A DNA stretch of 9,460 nucleotides from Burkholderiales bacterium (lineage in GTDB: Bacteria > Pseudomonadota > Gammaproteobacteria > Burkholderiales > Burkholderiaceae_E): positions 1 through 9,460 of the forward strand of contig JAIYAG010000427.1 of NCBI GenBank assembly GCA_027489195.1, written 5' to 3'. Below are positions 1 to 7,517 of this stretch, piece by piece (position 1 is the stretch's first letter; every line of letters begins with the position of its first letter). Below the pieces are notes generated by a model, which saw nothing but the letters and a program-made list of their open reading frames with translations, searched no databases and was not told the origin of the DNA. The position numbers and the translations under genes were made by a program.

Positions 1-453
1 ATGCGCCTGTCGCTCGAGTACATGGGCCTCGTGCCCGGCACCCCGATGGCCGAGGTCGCCGTCGACCGGGTGTTCATCGGCTCGTGCACGAACAGCCGCA
101 TCGAGGACCTGCGCGCCGCGGCCGCGGTGGTGCGCGGCCGCAAGGCGGTGGTGCCGTCGTGGGTGGTGCCGGGCTCGGCCCTCGTCAAGCGGCAGGCCGA
201 GGCCGAGGGCCTGCACGCGGTGTTCCGCGAGGCCGGCCTCGAATGGCGCGAGCCGGGCTGCTCGATGTGCGTCGGCATGAACGGCGACACCGGCCTGCCG
301 GGGCAGCGGATCGCCTCGACCTCGAACCGCAACTTCATGGGCCGGCAGGGGCGCGGCGTGCGCACCCACCTGCTGAGCCCGGCGATGGCCGCCGCCGCGG
401 CGGTCACCGGCCGCTTCACCGACGTGCGCCGCCTCGTCGCGCAGGGAGCCTGA
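1..453 (+). CDS. leuC: 3-isopropylmalate dehydratase-type large subunit (LeuC family), 3' part only
   Basis: This is the C-terminal ~150 residues of an aconitase-superfamily large subunit; full LeuC proteins have about 470 residues, so the true start lies before the window and the ATG at base 1 is probably an internal Met. The three [4Fe-4S] ligands are visible: Cys29 in GSCTNSR, and Cys87 and Cys90 in CSMCVGMN, with the spacing known for LeuC. STSNRNF near residue 106 and the RTHLLSPAMAAAAAVTG block near 121 are also family hallmarks. In the leucine pathway the LeuCD dimer isomerises 2- to 3-isopropylmalate in the cytoplasm by dehydration and rehydration. The stop is one base before leuD. 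The catabolic-looking genes downstream, and no leuB, leave open a paralogue acting on another hydroxy-diacid. Family assignment is secure; substrate is not. Confidence 0.93.
   Translation: MRLSLEYMGLVPGTPMAEVAVDRVFIGSCTNSRIEDLRAAAAVVRGRKAVVPSWVVPGSALVKRQAEAEGLHAVFREAGLEWREPGCSMCVGMNGDTGLPGQRIASTSNRNFMGRQGRGVRTHLLSPAMAAAAAVTGRFTDVRRLVAQGA
443..448 (+). promoter_or_regulatory. Ribosome binding site of the leuD-type gene
   Basis: AGGGAG lies six bases before the ATG at 455, inside the last codons of the upstream leuC-type gene. It supports that start and translational coupling of the two subunits. Confidence 0.6.
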
Positions 454-454
454 G

Positions 455-1057
455 ATGGCGCCGTTCACCCGTCTTTCCGCGGTCGCCGTGCCACTGGACC
501 TGGCCAACGTCGACACCGACCAGATCATTCCCGCGCGCTACCTCGGCCGCACCCGCGCCGAGCAGGTCGAAGGCATGTTCCACGACCTGGCGCTCGACGC
601 GCAGGGCCGCCCGCGCGCCGACTTCCCGCTCAACCAGCCGGCCTTCGCCGGGGCGCGCATCCTCGTCGCCGACCGCAACTTCGGCTGCGGCTCCTCGCGC
701 GAGAACGCGGTGACGGTGATGGTCGACCGGGGCTTCCAGGTGTTCATCGCGCCGAGCTTCGGCGACATCTTCTTCAACAACTGCTTCCAGAACGGCGTGC
801 TGCCGATCCGTCTGCCCGCCGAGCGGGTCGAGGCGCTGCGGGCCGCGCTGCGGGCCGCACCCGGGGCGACGATCGACGTCGACCTGCCGAGCCAGACGGT
901 GCGCGGCCCGGACGGCGGCGTCGACGGCTTCGACATCGACCCGTTCCGCAAGGACTGCCTGCTGCAGGGCGTCGACGAGATCGCCATGACGCTCGGCCAC
1001 GAGGCCGAGATCGCCGCCTTCGAGGCGCGGCGCGAGCGGGACGGCTGGACGGCTTAG
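455..1057 (+). CDS. leuD: 3-isopropylmalate dehydratase-type small subunit (LeuD family)
   Basis: A complete 200-residue swivel-domain subunit, the usual LeuD length (about 200). Family signatures are PLDLANVDTDQIIP at residues 13-26, FGCGSSRE at 76-83, and IAPSFGDIFFNNCFQNGVLPI at about 98-118. The C-terminal block RKDCLLQGVDEI near 165 is also typical. It should pair with the large subunit encoded just upstream (one-base gap, good RBS) to close the active site and contribute to substrate recognition. The residue after GSSRE is Asn84, where well-studied leucine-pathway LeuD proteins have His (SSREHA). This fits a divergent LeuD lineage. Next genes are a metallo-hydrolase and an SDR rather than leuB, so leucine biosynthesis is not assured; another 2-hydroxy- or 2-methyl-diacid hydro-lyase is a fair alternative. 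Confidence 0.9.
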   Translation: MAPFTRLSAVAVPLDLANVDTDQIIPARYLGRTRAEQVEGMFHDLALDAQGRPRADFPLNQPAFAGARILVADRNFGCGSSRENAVTVMVDRGFQVFIAPSFGDIFFNNCFQNGVLPIRLPAERVEALRAALRAAPGATIDVDLPSQTVRGPDGGVDGFDIDPFRKDCLLQGVDEIAMTLGHEAEIAAFEARRERDGWTA

Positions 1058-1071
1058 CCCGCGGGCCGAGC

Positions 1072-1076
1072 GGAGG
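1072..1076 (+). promoter_or_regulatory. Ribosome binding site deciding the start of the metallo-hydrolase gene
   Basis: A perfect GGAGG core precedes two consecutive ATG codons at 1079 and 1082. The spacing is only two bases to the first ATG and five to the second, so the second is the better initiation codon. Confidence 0.6.
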
Positions 1077-1081
1077 CAATG

Positions 1082-1990
1082 ATGAAGCGATGGACCGTGG
1101 GCGACGTGCGCATCACGCAGGTCGTCGAGATGCAGAACTCCAGCCCGGCGAGCTTCCTGTTCGGCGATGCGCTCACGCCCGAGCGCATCGGCCGCTACGG
1201 CTGGCTGCGGCCACGGCACGTCGACGAACGCGGCCGGCTGATCGGCTCGATCCACTGCTTCGTCGTCGAGTCGCGCGGACGGCGGATCGCGGTCGACACC
1301 TGCATCGGCAACGACAAGCCGCGCCTCGTCGAACGCTGGCACCAGCGCCAGGGCGGCTTCTTGCAGGACCTGGCCGACGCCGGCTTCGATCCGGCGAGCA
1401 TCGACACCGTGCTGTGCACGCACCTGCACGTCGACCACGTCGGCTGGAACACCCGGCTCGTCGACGGCCGCTGGGTGCCGACCTTCCCGAATGCCCGCTA
1501 CCTGTTCGGCCGCACGGAGTGGGCGCACTGGACGGCGCATGCCGAGAACGACGGCACCATCGACCAGGGCCAGGTGATGGCCGACTCGGTGACGCCGATC
1601 TTCGATGCAGGCCTCGCGCAGCTCGTCGAGGTCGACCATGCGGTGACCGACGAGGTGAGCCTGGAGTCCACGCCCGGGCACACGCCCGGCCATGTGTCGG
1701 TGCGCATCGTCTCGGGCGGCGAGGTGGCGGTCATCACCGGCGACCTGATGCACCACCCGATCCAGTGCTGCGAGCCCGATCTCGGCTCGCGCTTCGACTG
1801 GCAGCCCGAGATGGCCCGCGCGACGCGGCGGGCGTTCCTCGAGCGCTACGGGGCGAAGCCGGCGCTGGTGCTGGGCACGCACTTCGCCACGCCCACCGGC
1901 GGCTGGCTCCGGCGCGACGGCGAGGGCTGGGAACTGATGGAGGCGCCGCCCGCGGCGGACGGTGCCGCGCCGCCGGCGGCCGCCTCGTGA
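1082..1990 (+). CDS. Metallo-beta-lactamase-fold hydrolase, lactonase/glyoxalase II-like
   Basis: A complete 302-residue enzyme of the MBL superfamily. Counting from the ATG at 1082, the metal site reads H114-x-H116-x-D118-H119 in THLHVDHVGWN, His200 in TPGHTPGH, Asp221 in GDLMHHP and His267 in GTHFATPTGG. These are all the ligands expected for a dinuclear zinc hydrolase. No signal peptide is seen, so it is probably cytoplasmic. Members of this branch include AHL-lactonase-like and methyl-parathion-hydrolase-like enzymes that open lactones or hydrolyse esters; the actual substrate cannot be read from the sequence. It follows leuD after 24 bases and overlaps the SDR gene, so the three are probably co-transcribed. 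The tail is Ala/Pro-rich and likely disordered. The ATG at 1079 is an alternative start adding one Met. Confidence 0.9.
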   Translation: MKRWTVGDVRITQVVEMQNSSPASFLFGDALTPERIGRYGWLRPRHVDERGRLIGSIHCFVVESRGRRIAVDTCIGNDKPRLVERWHQRQGGFLQDLADAGFDPASIDTVLCTHLHVDHVGWNTRLVDGRWVPTFPNARYLFGRTEWAHWTAHAENDGTIDQGQVMADSVTPIFDAGLAQLVEVDHAVTDEVSLESTPGHTPGHVSVRIVSGGEVAVITGDLMHHPIQCCEPDLGSRFDWQPEMARATRRAFLERYGAKPALVLGTHFATPTGGWLRRDGEGWELMEAPPAADGAAPPAAAS

Positions 1991-2760
1991 ACGCGACCGG
2001 CGCGCTCGGGCGGCTGCGCAACAAGGTCGCCATCGTCACCGGCGCCGCCTCCGGCATCGGCGCCGCCACGGCGACGCTCTTCGCCGCCGAGGGCGCGACC
2101 GTGATCGCGGTCGACCGCCCGGCATCGCCGATCCTGTCGGTGCACGCGGGGGTCGAACGGAGCGTGCCGCTCGCCCGCGACGTGACCGAAGACGGGGCGG
2201 CCGCGGACATCGTCGGCGCCGCGCTGCGCGAGGGCGACGGCCTCGACATCCTGTTCAACAACGCCGGCGTCTCCGAGCGTGCGCTCGTCGAGGCGCAGAC
2301 CGACGCGATGTGGGACCGGCAGTTCGAGGTCAACGTGCGCGCCGCGTTCAGGCTGTGCCGCGCGGCGGTCCCTGCGCTGCGCGAGCGTGCCGCCGCGACC
2401 GGTCGGGCACGCATCGTCAACACCGCCTCGGTGATGGCCGAGCGCACCGACCTCGGACTGGCCGGCTACGTCGCCTCCAAGCACGCGGTGGCCGGCCTGT
2501 CGAAGACGCTCGCGCTCGAGCTCGGCAAGTGGGGCATCACCGTCAACTACCTGCTGCCCGGCGCGATCGAGACCGGCATGACGCGGGCCGCCTTCGAGGA
2601 CCCGGCGATCCGGGCAGTCTGGGCGAAGAAGGCCGCGCTGCGCCGGCTCGGCACGCCGACGGACATGGCGCGGGCGGTGCTGCTGCTCGCGAGCGACGAG
2701 GCCGACTTCATCACCGGCCACGGCCTGGTGGCCGACGGCGGGCTGACGCTGCGCACCTGA
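1987..2760 (+). CDS. Short-chain dehydrogenase/reductase (classical SDR)
   Basis: A 257-residue classical SDR starting at GTG, whose last two bases belong to the TGA of the metallo-hydrolase gene (GTGA overlap), implying translational coupling. The nucleotide-binding motif TGAASGIG is at residues 18-25, NNAG at 91-94, and the catalytic tetrad is Asn116, Ser148, Tyr161 and Lys165 (YVASK). PGAIETGM follows near 191. Asp43 at the end of the second strand (VIAVDRP) predicts NAD(H) rather than NADP(H). Such enzymes oxidise secondary alcohols or reduce ketones in the cytoplasm; the substrate is unknown. No alternative ATG exists before the Rossmann motif, so the GTG start is well supported although its Shine-Dalgarno is weak. 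Possible role: oxidising the hydroxy product released by the preceding hydrolase. Confidence 0.92.
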   Translation: MNATGALGRLRNKVAIVTGAASGIGAATATLFAAEGATVIAVDRPASPILSVHAGVERSVPLARDVTEDGAAADIVGAALREGDGLDILFNNAGVSERALVEAQTDAMWDRQFEVNVRAAFRLCRAAVPALRERAAATGRARIVNTASVMAERTDLGLAGYVASKHAVAGLSKTLALELGKWGITVNYLLPGAIETGMTRAAFEDPAIRAVWAKKAALRRLGTPTDMARAVLLLASDEADFITGHGLVADGGLTLRT

Positions 2761-2776
2761 GGCCGCCCGAGCGGCT
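2761..2776. terminator. Possible short hairpin between convergent genes
   Basis: GCCGC at 2762-2766 pairs with GCGGC at 2771-2775 around a CCGA loop, with one further G-T pair outside. It lies in the 14-base gap between the SDR stop and the stop of the convergent small gene and overlaps that stop codon. No T-run follows on either strand, so a terminator role is weakly supported. Confidence 0.25.
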
Positions 2777-3104
2777 ACTTCGTCAGGCCCTTGCGCTTGG
2801 CGAGCTCGGCCAGCAGCAGGGCCGATCCGTCCGCGATGTTGTCGAGCGGCTTGTCCCGGCAGTACTTGTCCATCCACAGGTAGATGGACTCGTTGTCGGT
2901 GCCCTGGATCGCGTTCAGCTGGTAGCCGATGGCCAGCCCGCTCAGGAATCCGAGCAGCCAAGACTTGTCGCTGATGTCCCGGTCCCGGACCCACTCCCCG
3001 CAGGACCTGACGCCCCGCATGAACACGCCCTGGGCCTGGACGGCGGGCGGCACGGCCATGGCGGTGCAGAGGACGAGCAGTGCGGCGACCGCGCGAGGGT
3101 TCAT
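2775..3104 (-). CDS. Small exported protein of unknown function
   Basis: A 109-residue protein on the minus strand with a clear Sec signal peptide. MNPR is followed by a hydrophobic stretch to about residue 20, with probable cleavage after the Ala of AVQA at 24. The mature part of ~85 residues has two cysteines, Cys35 (SCGEW) and Cys82 (KYCRD), that could form a periplasmic disulfide. It also carries a Gly-rich hydrophobic segment, WLLGFLSGLAIGY at 49-61, and an IYLWMDKYC block at 74-82. This arrangement recalls a widespread proteobacterial family of small exported hypothetical proteins, distantly like Rap1a-type folds; that likeness is from memory. It is convergent with the SDR gene and 144 bases downstream of the acyl-CoA dehydrogenase, so it probably has its own control and no tie to the catabolic genes. 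Its Shine-Dalgarno is weak. Confidence 0.85.
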   Translation of the reverse strand: MNPRAVAALLVLCTAMAVPPAVQAQGVFMRGVRSCGEWVRDRDISDKSWLLGFLSGLAIGYQLNAIQGTDNESIYLWMDKYCRDKPLDNIADGSALLLAELAKRKGLTK

Positions 3105-3226
3105 CGGTTCCGTTCCGGGATCAGTCTGCCGGATGCTAGGGACCGCAGGCCGCTCGAGGCCACTGCCGGGGCGATGGCCGGACGCCCGCAGGGGACGGGC
3201 AGTCCATGCGCCGACGCGCGCCCGGG

Positions 3227-3248
3227 CCGCGTTCAGCCCGGCCCGCGT

Positions 3249-3258
<10 letters not shown>
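3227..3258. repeat. Perfect 16-bp tandem duplication over the end of the acyl-CoA dehydrogenase gene
   Basis: The unit CCGCGTTCAGCCCGGC occurs at 3227-3242 and again at 3243-3258, followed by five more matching bases (3259-3263). The right copy contains the TGA stop of the dehydrogenase gene (3251-3249, minus strand); the left copy carries the same TGA one frame off, just downstream. CCGGGC at 3222-3227 can pair with GCCCGG at 3236-3241, giving a six-pair GC hairpin just after the stop. There is no T-run, so it is at best a weak terminator. The duplication looks like a replication slippage event. Confidence 0.8.
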
Positions 3259-4427
<1,169 letters not shown>

Positions 4428-4456
4428 CGGGCGTGTCCGGAAGCGGTGTGCGGCCG

Positions 4457-4485
4457 ATTCTGGTGGCCGGCTCCGCGAGCGTCAA
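4457..4485 (-). promoter_or_regulatory. Possible sigma70-like promoter for the acyl-CoA dehydrogenase gene
   Basis: On the minus strand TTGACG (4485-4480) and CAGAAT (4462-4457) are separated by exactly 17 bases, with 5/6 and 4/6 matches to consensus. Transcription would begin near 4450, about 23 bases before the start at 4427. It lies in the 67-base gap after the ligase stop, so the dehydrogenase may be expressed both from the ligase promoter and on its own. The match is by eye only, and chance is possible. Confidence 0.35.
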
Positions 4486-4494
4486 ACCGGCCGT

Positions 4495-6099
4495 CTAGCG
4501 CGCGACCACGATCCCTTCGCGTTCGCGGTCCCACAGCGAGGCTCGGCGCGCCAGCGCGTCCTGCTTGAGCTTGTACTTCTCGATCTTCTCGGTCGCCGTC
4601 TTGGGCAGCGCGTCGATGAACGCGACGAAGCGCGGCACCATGAAGTAGCTCATCCGCCCGGCGGCGAAGTGCACGATCTCGGCTTCGGTCACCGCGTGGC
4701 CGGGGCGCAGGACGACGTAGACCATCACCTCGTCCTCGCTCATCTCGGAGGGCACCGGTACCGCCGCCACCTCGAGGACCGCGGGATGGCGCGACAGGAT
4801 CAGCTCGACCTCGTAGGCCGAGATGTTCTCGCCGCGCCGGCGGATCGCCTCCTTCTTGCGGTCGACGAACCAGAGGTAGCCGTCGGCGTCGACGTAGCCG
4901 CGGTCGCCGGTGCAGAACCAGCCGTCGACGAAGGCGCTGGCGGTCGCCTCGGGCATCGCGTAGTAGCCCTTCCTCATCGTGCCCGGCAACAGCGGCTTCA
5001 TCAGGATCTCGCCGACCTCGCCGGCGGGCAGCTCGGTGCCGTCGTCGTCGACGATGCGCAGCAGGCTCGCGTCGCGCGGATGCCCGGCCGAGCCCGCCTT
5101 GTCGGGGCGGTCGTCGGGCACGTAGGTCGTCACCGCGTAGTTCTCCGACATCGCGAAGAGCGAGGTCGACCGGATGCCATAGCGCTCCAGGAACCGCGCC
5201 GGCAGGTCCTTGGTCATCGGCACCAGCATCGCCTGGCGTACGCGGTGCTCGCGGTCCTGCGGCCCCGGCGGCAGCTGCAGGATGATGTTGGTCATCGCGC
5301 CGAGCGAGTTGAACTGCGTGGCGCGTGACTCGCGGAGCTCGTCCCAGAAGCGCGTGGCCGAGAAGCGCGGCGACAGCGCGACCGTCGCGTCGGCCCACAG
5401 CGCCGCGTAGCACGAGTACCAGAGCGCGTTGACGTGGAAGAGCGGCAGGCAGGCGTAGAGCACGTCGTCGGGCGTGTAGCCGTAGTCGAGCGTCAGCGCC
5501 CGGCCGATGCCGTGGCCCTGCGACTGCGGGCACATCACGCCCTTGGAGGGGCCGGTGGTGCCCGAGGTGTAGACGATGGTCTGGATGTCGTCGTGGCGCA
5601 CCGCGTCGAGCGGCGGGCGCGTCTCGTCGTCCGAGTCGAGCGCCCCGAAGCCCACCGTGCGCGCCCCGGGCACCTCGAGCGCCGCGTCGCCGCGCACCAC
5701 ATAGCAGGTGACCTTCGGCAGCTCCGCGCAGACCTCTCGCACCCGGTCGACCCATTCGTCGTCGACCACGAGGCAGCTCGCGTCGGACTGCGCGACGAAG
5801 TAGCGCAGCATGTCGCCCTTCGCCGCAGTGTTGAGTGCCACGGCCACCGCGCCGAGCTTGCCCAGCCCCCACAGCGCCCACAGCAGTTCGGGGCAGTTCG
5901 GCATCATCAGCGCGACCCGGTCGCCATGGCGCACGCCGAGCGCGGCGAAGCCGTTCGCATAGCGGTTGGTCATCCGCTCGAGCTCGGCGTAGCGCCAGTC
6001 GCGGCCCTGCCAGCGCAGGAAGCTGCGGTCGGGGATGCGGGCGGCCTTCTCGGCGATCACGCGCCCGATCGTGCGCTCGTGCAGGGGGAAGTCGCGCAT
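4495..6099 (-). CDS. AMP-forming acyl-CoA ligase, CaiC-like
   Basis: A 534-residue adenylate-forming enzyme that activates a carboxylic acid with ATP and then CoA. Motifs counted from the ATG at 6099: the phosphate-binding loop YTSGTTGPSKG at 177-187, FAMSEN at 315-320, the TGD of GWFCTGDRGYVD at 397-399, the hinge region DRKKEAIRRRGENIS at 413-427, and PKTATEKIEK at 499-508 with the presumed catalytic Lys505. In the last motif Glu replaces the common Gly before Lys, as in some CaiC/medium-chain-type ligases. The frame is open for 62 codons upstream to 6285, but that part is Arg-rich, lacks family similarity and covers the promoter, so MRDFPLHERT is taken as the start. It heads the minus-strand unit with the acyl-CoA dehydrogenase and is divergent from the thiolase operon. 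Substrate is unknown. Confidence 0.93.
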   Translation of the reverse strand: MRDFPLHERTIGRVIAEKAARIPDRSFLRWQGRDWRYAELERMTNRYANGFAALGVRHGDRVALMMPNCPELLWALWGLGKLGAVAVALNTAAKGDMLRYFVAQSDASCLVVDDEWVDRVREVCAELPKVTCYVVRGDAALEVPGARTVGFGALDSDDETRPPLDAVRHDDIQTIVYTSGTTGPSKGVMCPQSQGHGIGRALTLDYGYTPDDVLYACLPLFHVNALWYSCYAALWADATVALSPRFSATRFWDELRESRATQFNSLGAMTNIILQLPPGPQDREHRVRQAMLVPMTKDLPARFLERYGIRSTSLFAMSENYAVTTYVPDDRPDKAGSAGHPRDASLLRIVDDDGTELPAGEVGEILMKPLLPGTMRKGYYAMPEATASAFVDGWFCTGDRGYVDADGYLWFVDRKKEAIRRRGENISAYEVELILSRHPAVLEVAAVPVPSEMSEDEVMVYVVLRPGHAVTEAEIVHFAAGRMSYFMVPRFVAFIDALPKTATEKIEKYKLKQDALARRASLWDREREGIVVAR

Positions 6100-6133
6100 C
6101 GTCGTGCCCGTCGTGGTTCCGTCGTGGGGGGCG

Positions 6134-6162
6134 ATGATGTTCGAACGGCGCAGGCCTGACAA
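6134..6162 (-). promoter_or_regulatory. Sigma70-like promoter of the acyl-CoA ligase operon
   Basis: On the minus strand TTGTCA (6162-6157, 5/6 to consensus) and CATCAT (6139-6134, 4/6) are exactly 17 bases apart. The predicted start point near 6127 gives a leader of about 27 bases to the ATG at 6099. The perfect palindrome GTTCGAAC (6139-6146) sits at the -10/spacer junction and could be a repressor half-site or chance. This placement also argues against the longer ligase reading frame. Confidence 0.45.
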
Positions 6163-6189
6163 CCGCGGGCGAGGGCCGAGCGCCGTCTC

Positions 6190-6249
6190 GACGGATCGGT
6201 CCATTCTGCTTTGCCGGCGGCGCGGCGCAGCCGCACGCGGTGCCGTGCG
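6190..6249. promoter_or_regulatory. Two inverted repeats in the divergent intergenic region (candidate operators)
   Basis: The 200-base gap between the ligase and thiolase genes contains an imperfect palindrome, GACGGATCGGTC, at 6190-6201 (five of six base pairs match). It also contains a perfect six-base inverted repeat, CGCACG (6232-6237) and CGTGCG (6244-6249), around a six-base spacer. Both lie on the thiolase side. They could bind a regulator of the divergent operons or form a leader hairpin. No regulator gene is in the window and no convincing -35/-10 pair facing the thiolase was found. Confidence 0.22.
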
Positions 6250-6299
6250 ACACTTTCGGGCCCGCGGCCGCCGCCGGCAGTCCACCCCCCAGGCCCGAG

Positions 6300-7517
6300 A
6301 TGTCCGTTCCGCTTCCCGCTCCGACGAGCCGCCGCGCCGCCATCCTCGGCTGGGGCGCCGTCCCGGTCGGCACCTGGCAGAAGTCGGCCACCGGCGACGC
6401 GGTGCTCGAGCACGAGCTCGCGGTCGACGTCGTGCTCGACGCGATGGCGATGGCCGGACTCGACAAGGCGTCGATCGACGGCGTGGCCGTCGCCCATCCC
6501 GGCGACCATACCAAGCAGGGCTATTTCCACACCTTCCTCGTCTCGCACCTGGGCATCCGCGCCAGCGCGACCGTCGTGCAGGTGCTGGGCAATGGCATGA
6601 CCGGCGGCCATGCGTTCGACACCGCGGTGCACCAGGTGACCTCGGGGCAGGCCGACTGCATGCTCGCGCTCGGCGTGCACTTCGAGACCGCCGTGCCCAC
6701 CGCGCGCCACCTCGACTACAGCATCCGCCTCACCGGCGACGTCGACTTCCAGTCGGTGTTCGGCGCGGTGCCGATCGCCTGGTACGCGATGGACGCGCAG
6801 CGCTACCTCCACGAGCACCGCGTGCCGCGCGCGGTGCTGGCCTCGGTGGCGGTGAAGAACCGCGAGCACGCGCGGCTCAACCCGCTCGCGCAGTACCGCA
6901 CGCCGATCACCGTCGAGGACGTGCTCGCCGCGCGCCCGATCGTCGAGCCGCTCGGGCTGCTCGAGGTGCCGGGGCGCGCCGACGGTGCGGTGGCGCTGGT
7001 CGTCGTGTCCGAGGACATCGCGCGCGCGAGCGGCCGCCCCTACGTGGTGGTGCGCGGCCGCGGCTTCGACCATGAGGGCCTGCACCAGCTGTCGGACCGC
7101 GCGGGCGCCGACGCGCTCGACTACGGCACGCTGCGGCGCGCGTCGCGCCGGGCGCTGGACGCCGCAGGCCTGGCGCTCGCCGACGTCTCGGCCTTCCAGC
7201 TCTACGCGCCGTGCACGATCGTCGAGGTGCTGGCGACCGAGGCACTCGGCCTGTTCCCGCGCGGGCAGGGCGCCGCCGCGGCCGCCGACGGCCGCACCCG
7301 CGCCGACGGCGCGTTCCCGGTCAACACCTGCGGCGGCTGCCTGTCGCGCGGCCATCCACCCGAGGCCACGCCGCTCTACGACGTGGTCGAGGCGGTGCTG
7401 CAGGCGAGCGGGCAGGCCGGGCCCCGACAGGCCGCGCGCGGCCCGATCACCATGACCGTCTGCGAGCTCGGCAAGTACAACGCCGCGCTGGTCCACGTGC
7501 TGGAAGCCGTCCGATGA
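6300..7517 (+). CDS. SCP2/lipid-transfer-type thiolase-fold protein lacking the usual acylation Cys
   Basis: A 405-residue thiolase-superfamily protein. The N-terminal half has the expected AAILGWGAVPVG start (13-24) and the QVLGNGMTGGHAFDTAV stretch (94-110). The C-terminal half has FQLYAPCTIVEVLATEALGL (299-318), PVNTCGG at 340-346 and SRGHP at 349-353. In ordinary thiolases the N-terminal stretch holds the acylated Cys; here it reads LGNGMTGG, with no cysteine before Cys120. DUF35-paired relatives such as the steroid side-chain Ltp2 enzymes work as retro-aldolases rather than acyltransferases, a plausible role here. The gene overlaps the DUF35 gene by four bases (ATGA), implying a complex. 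The ATG at 6300 has AGG six bases upstream; an in-frame ATG at 6240 adds 20 low-complexity residues and is less likely. Substrate unknown. Confidence 0.88.
   Translation: MSVPLPAPTSRRAAILGWGAVPVGTWQKSATGDAVLEHELAVDVVLDAMAMAGLDKASIDGVAVAHPGDHTKQGYFHTFLVSHLGIRASATVVQVLGNGMTGGHAFDTAVHQVTSGQADCMLALGVHFETAVPTARHLDYSIRLTGDVDFQSVFGAVPIAWYAMDAQRYLHEHRVPRAVLASVAVKNREHARLNPLAQYRTPITVEDVLAARPIVEPLGLLEVPGRADGAVALVVVSEDIARASGRPYVVVRGRGFDHEGLHQLSDRAGADALDYGTLRRASRRALDAAGLALADVSAFQLYAPCTIVEVLATEALGLFPRGQGAAAAADGRTRADGAFPVNTCGGCLSRGHPPEATPLYDVVEAVLQASGQAGPRQAARGPITMTVCELGKYNAALVHVLEAVR

Noticed and set aside
1..3. ATG at base 1 as a true leuC-type start
   Set aside because: The protein would lack about two thirds of LeuC and begins inside a conserved block; the window simply starts within the gene.
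1057..1066. Perfect palindrome GCCCGCGGGC after leuD as a terminator or operator
   Set aside because: Ten GC-only bases without loop or T-run, expected by chance at this base composition, and the downstream gene appears co-transcribed.
416..1882. Minus-strand open frame of 488 codons opposite leuD and the metallo-hydrolase
   Set aside because: Arg/Ala/Val/His-rich translation with no family motifs, lying opposite two well-recognised genes; typical antisense shadow in GC-rich DNA.
6100..6285. 62-codon N-terminal extension of the ligase
   Set aside because: Arg-rich, unlike family N-termini, and it covers the predicted promoter at 6134-6162.
6240..6299. 20-residue N-terminal extension of the thiolase
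   Set aside because: Low-complexity Pro/Ala sequence overlapping an inverted repeat; the ATG at 6300 has an AGG at good spacing and fits the family start.
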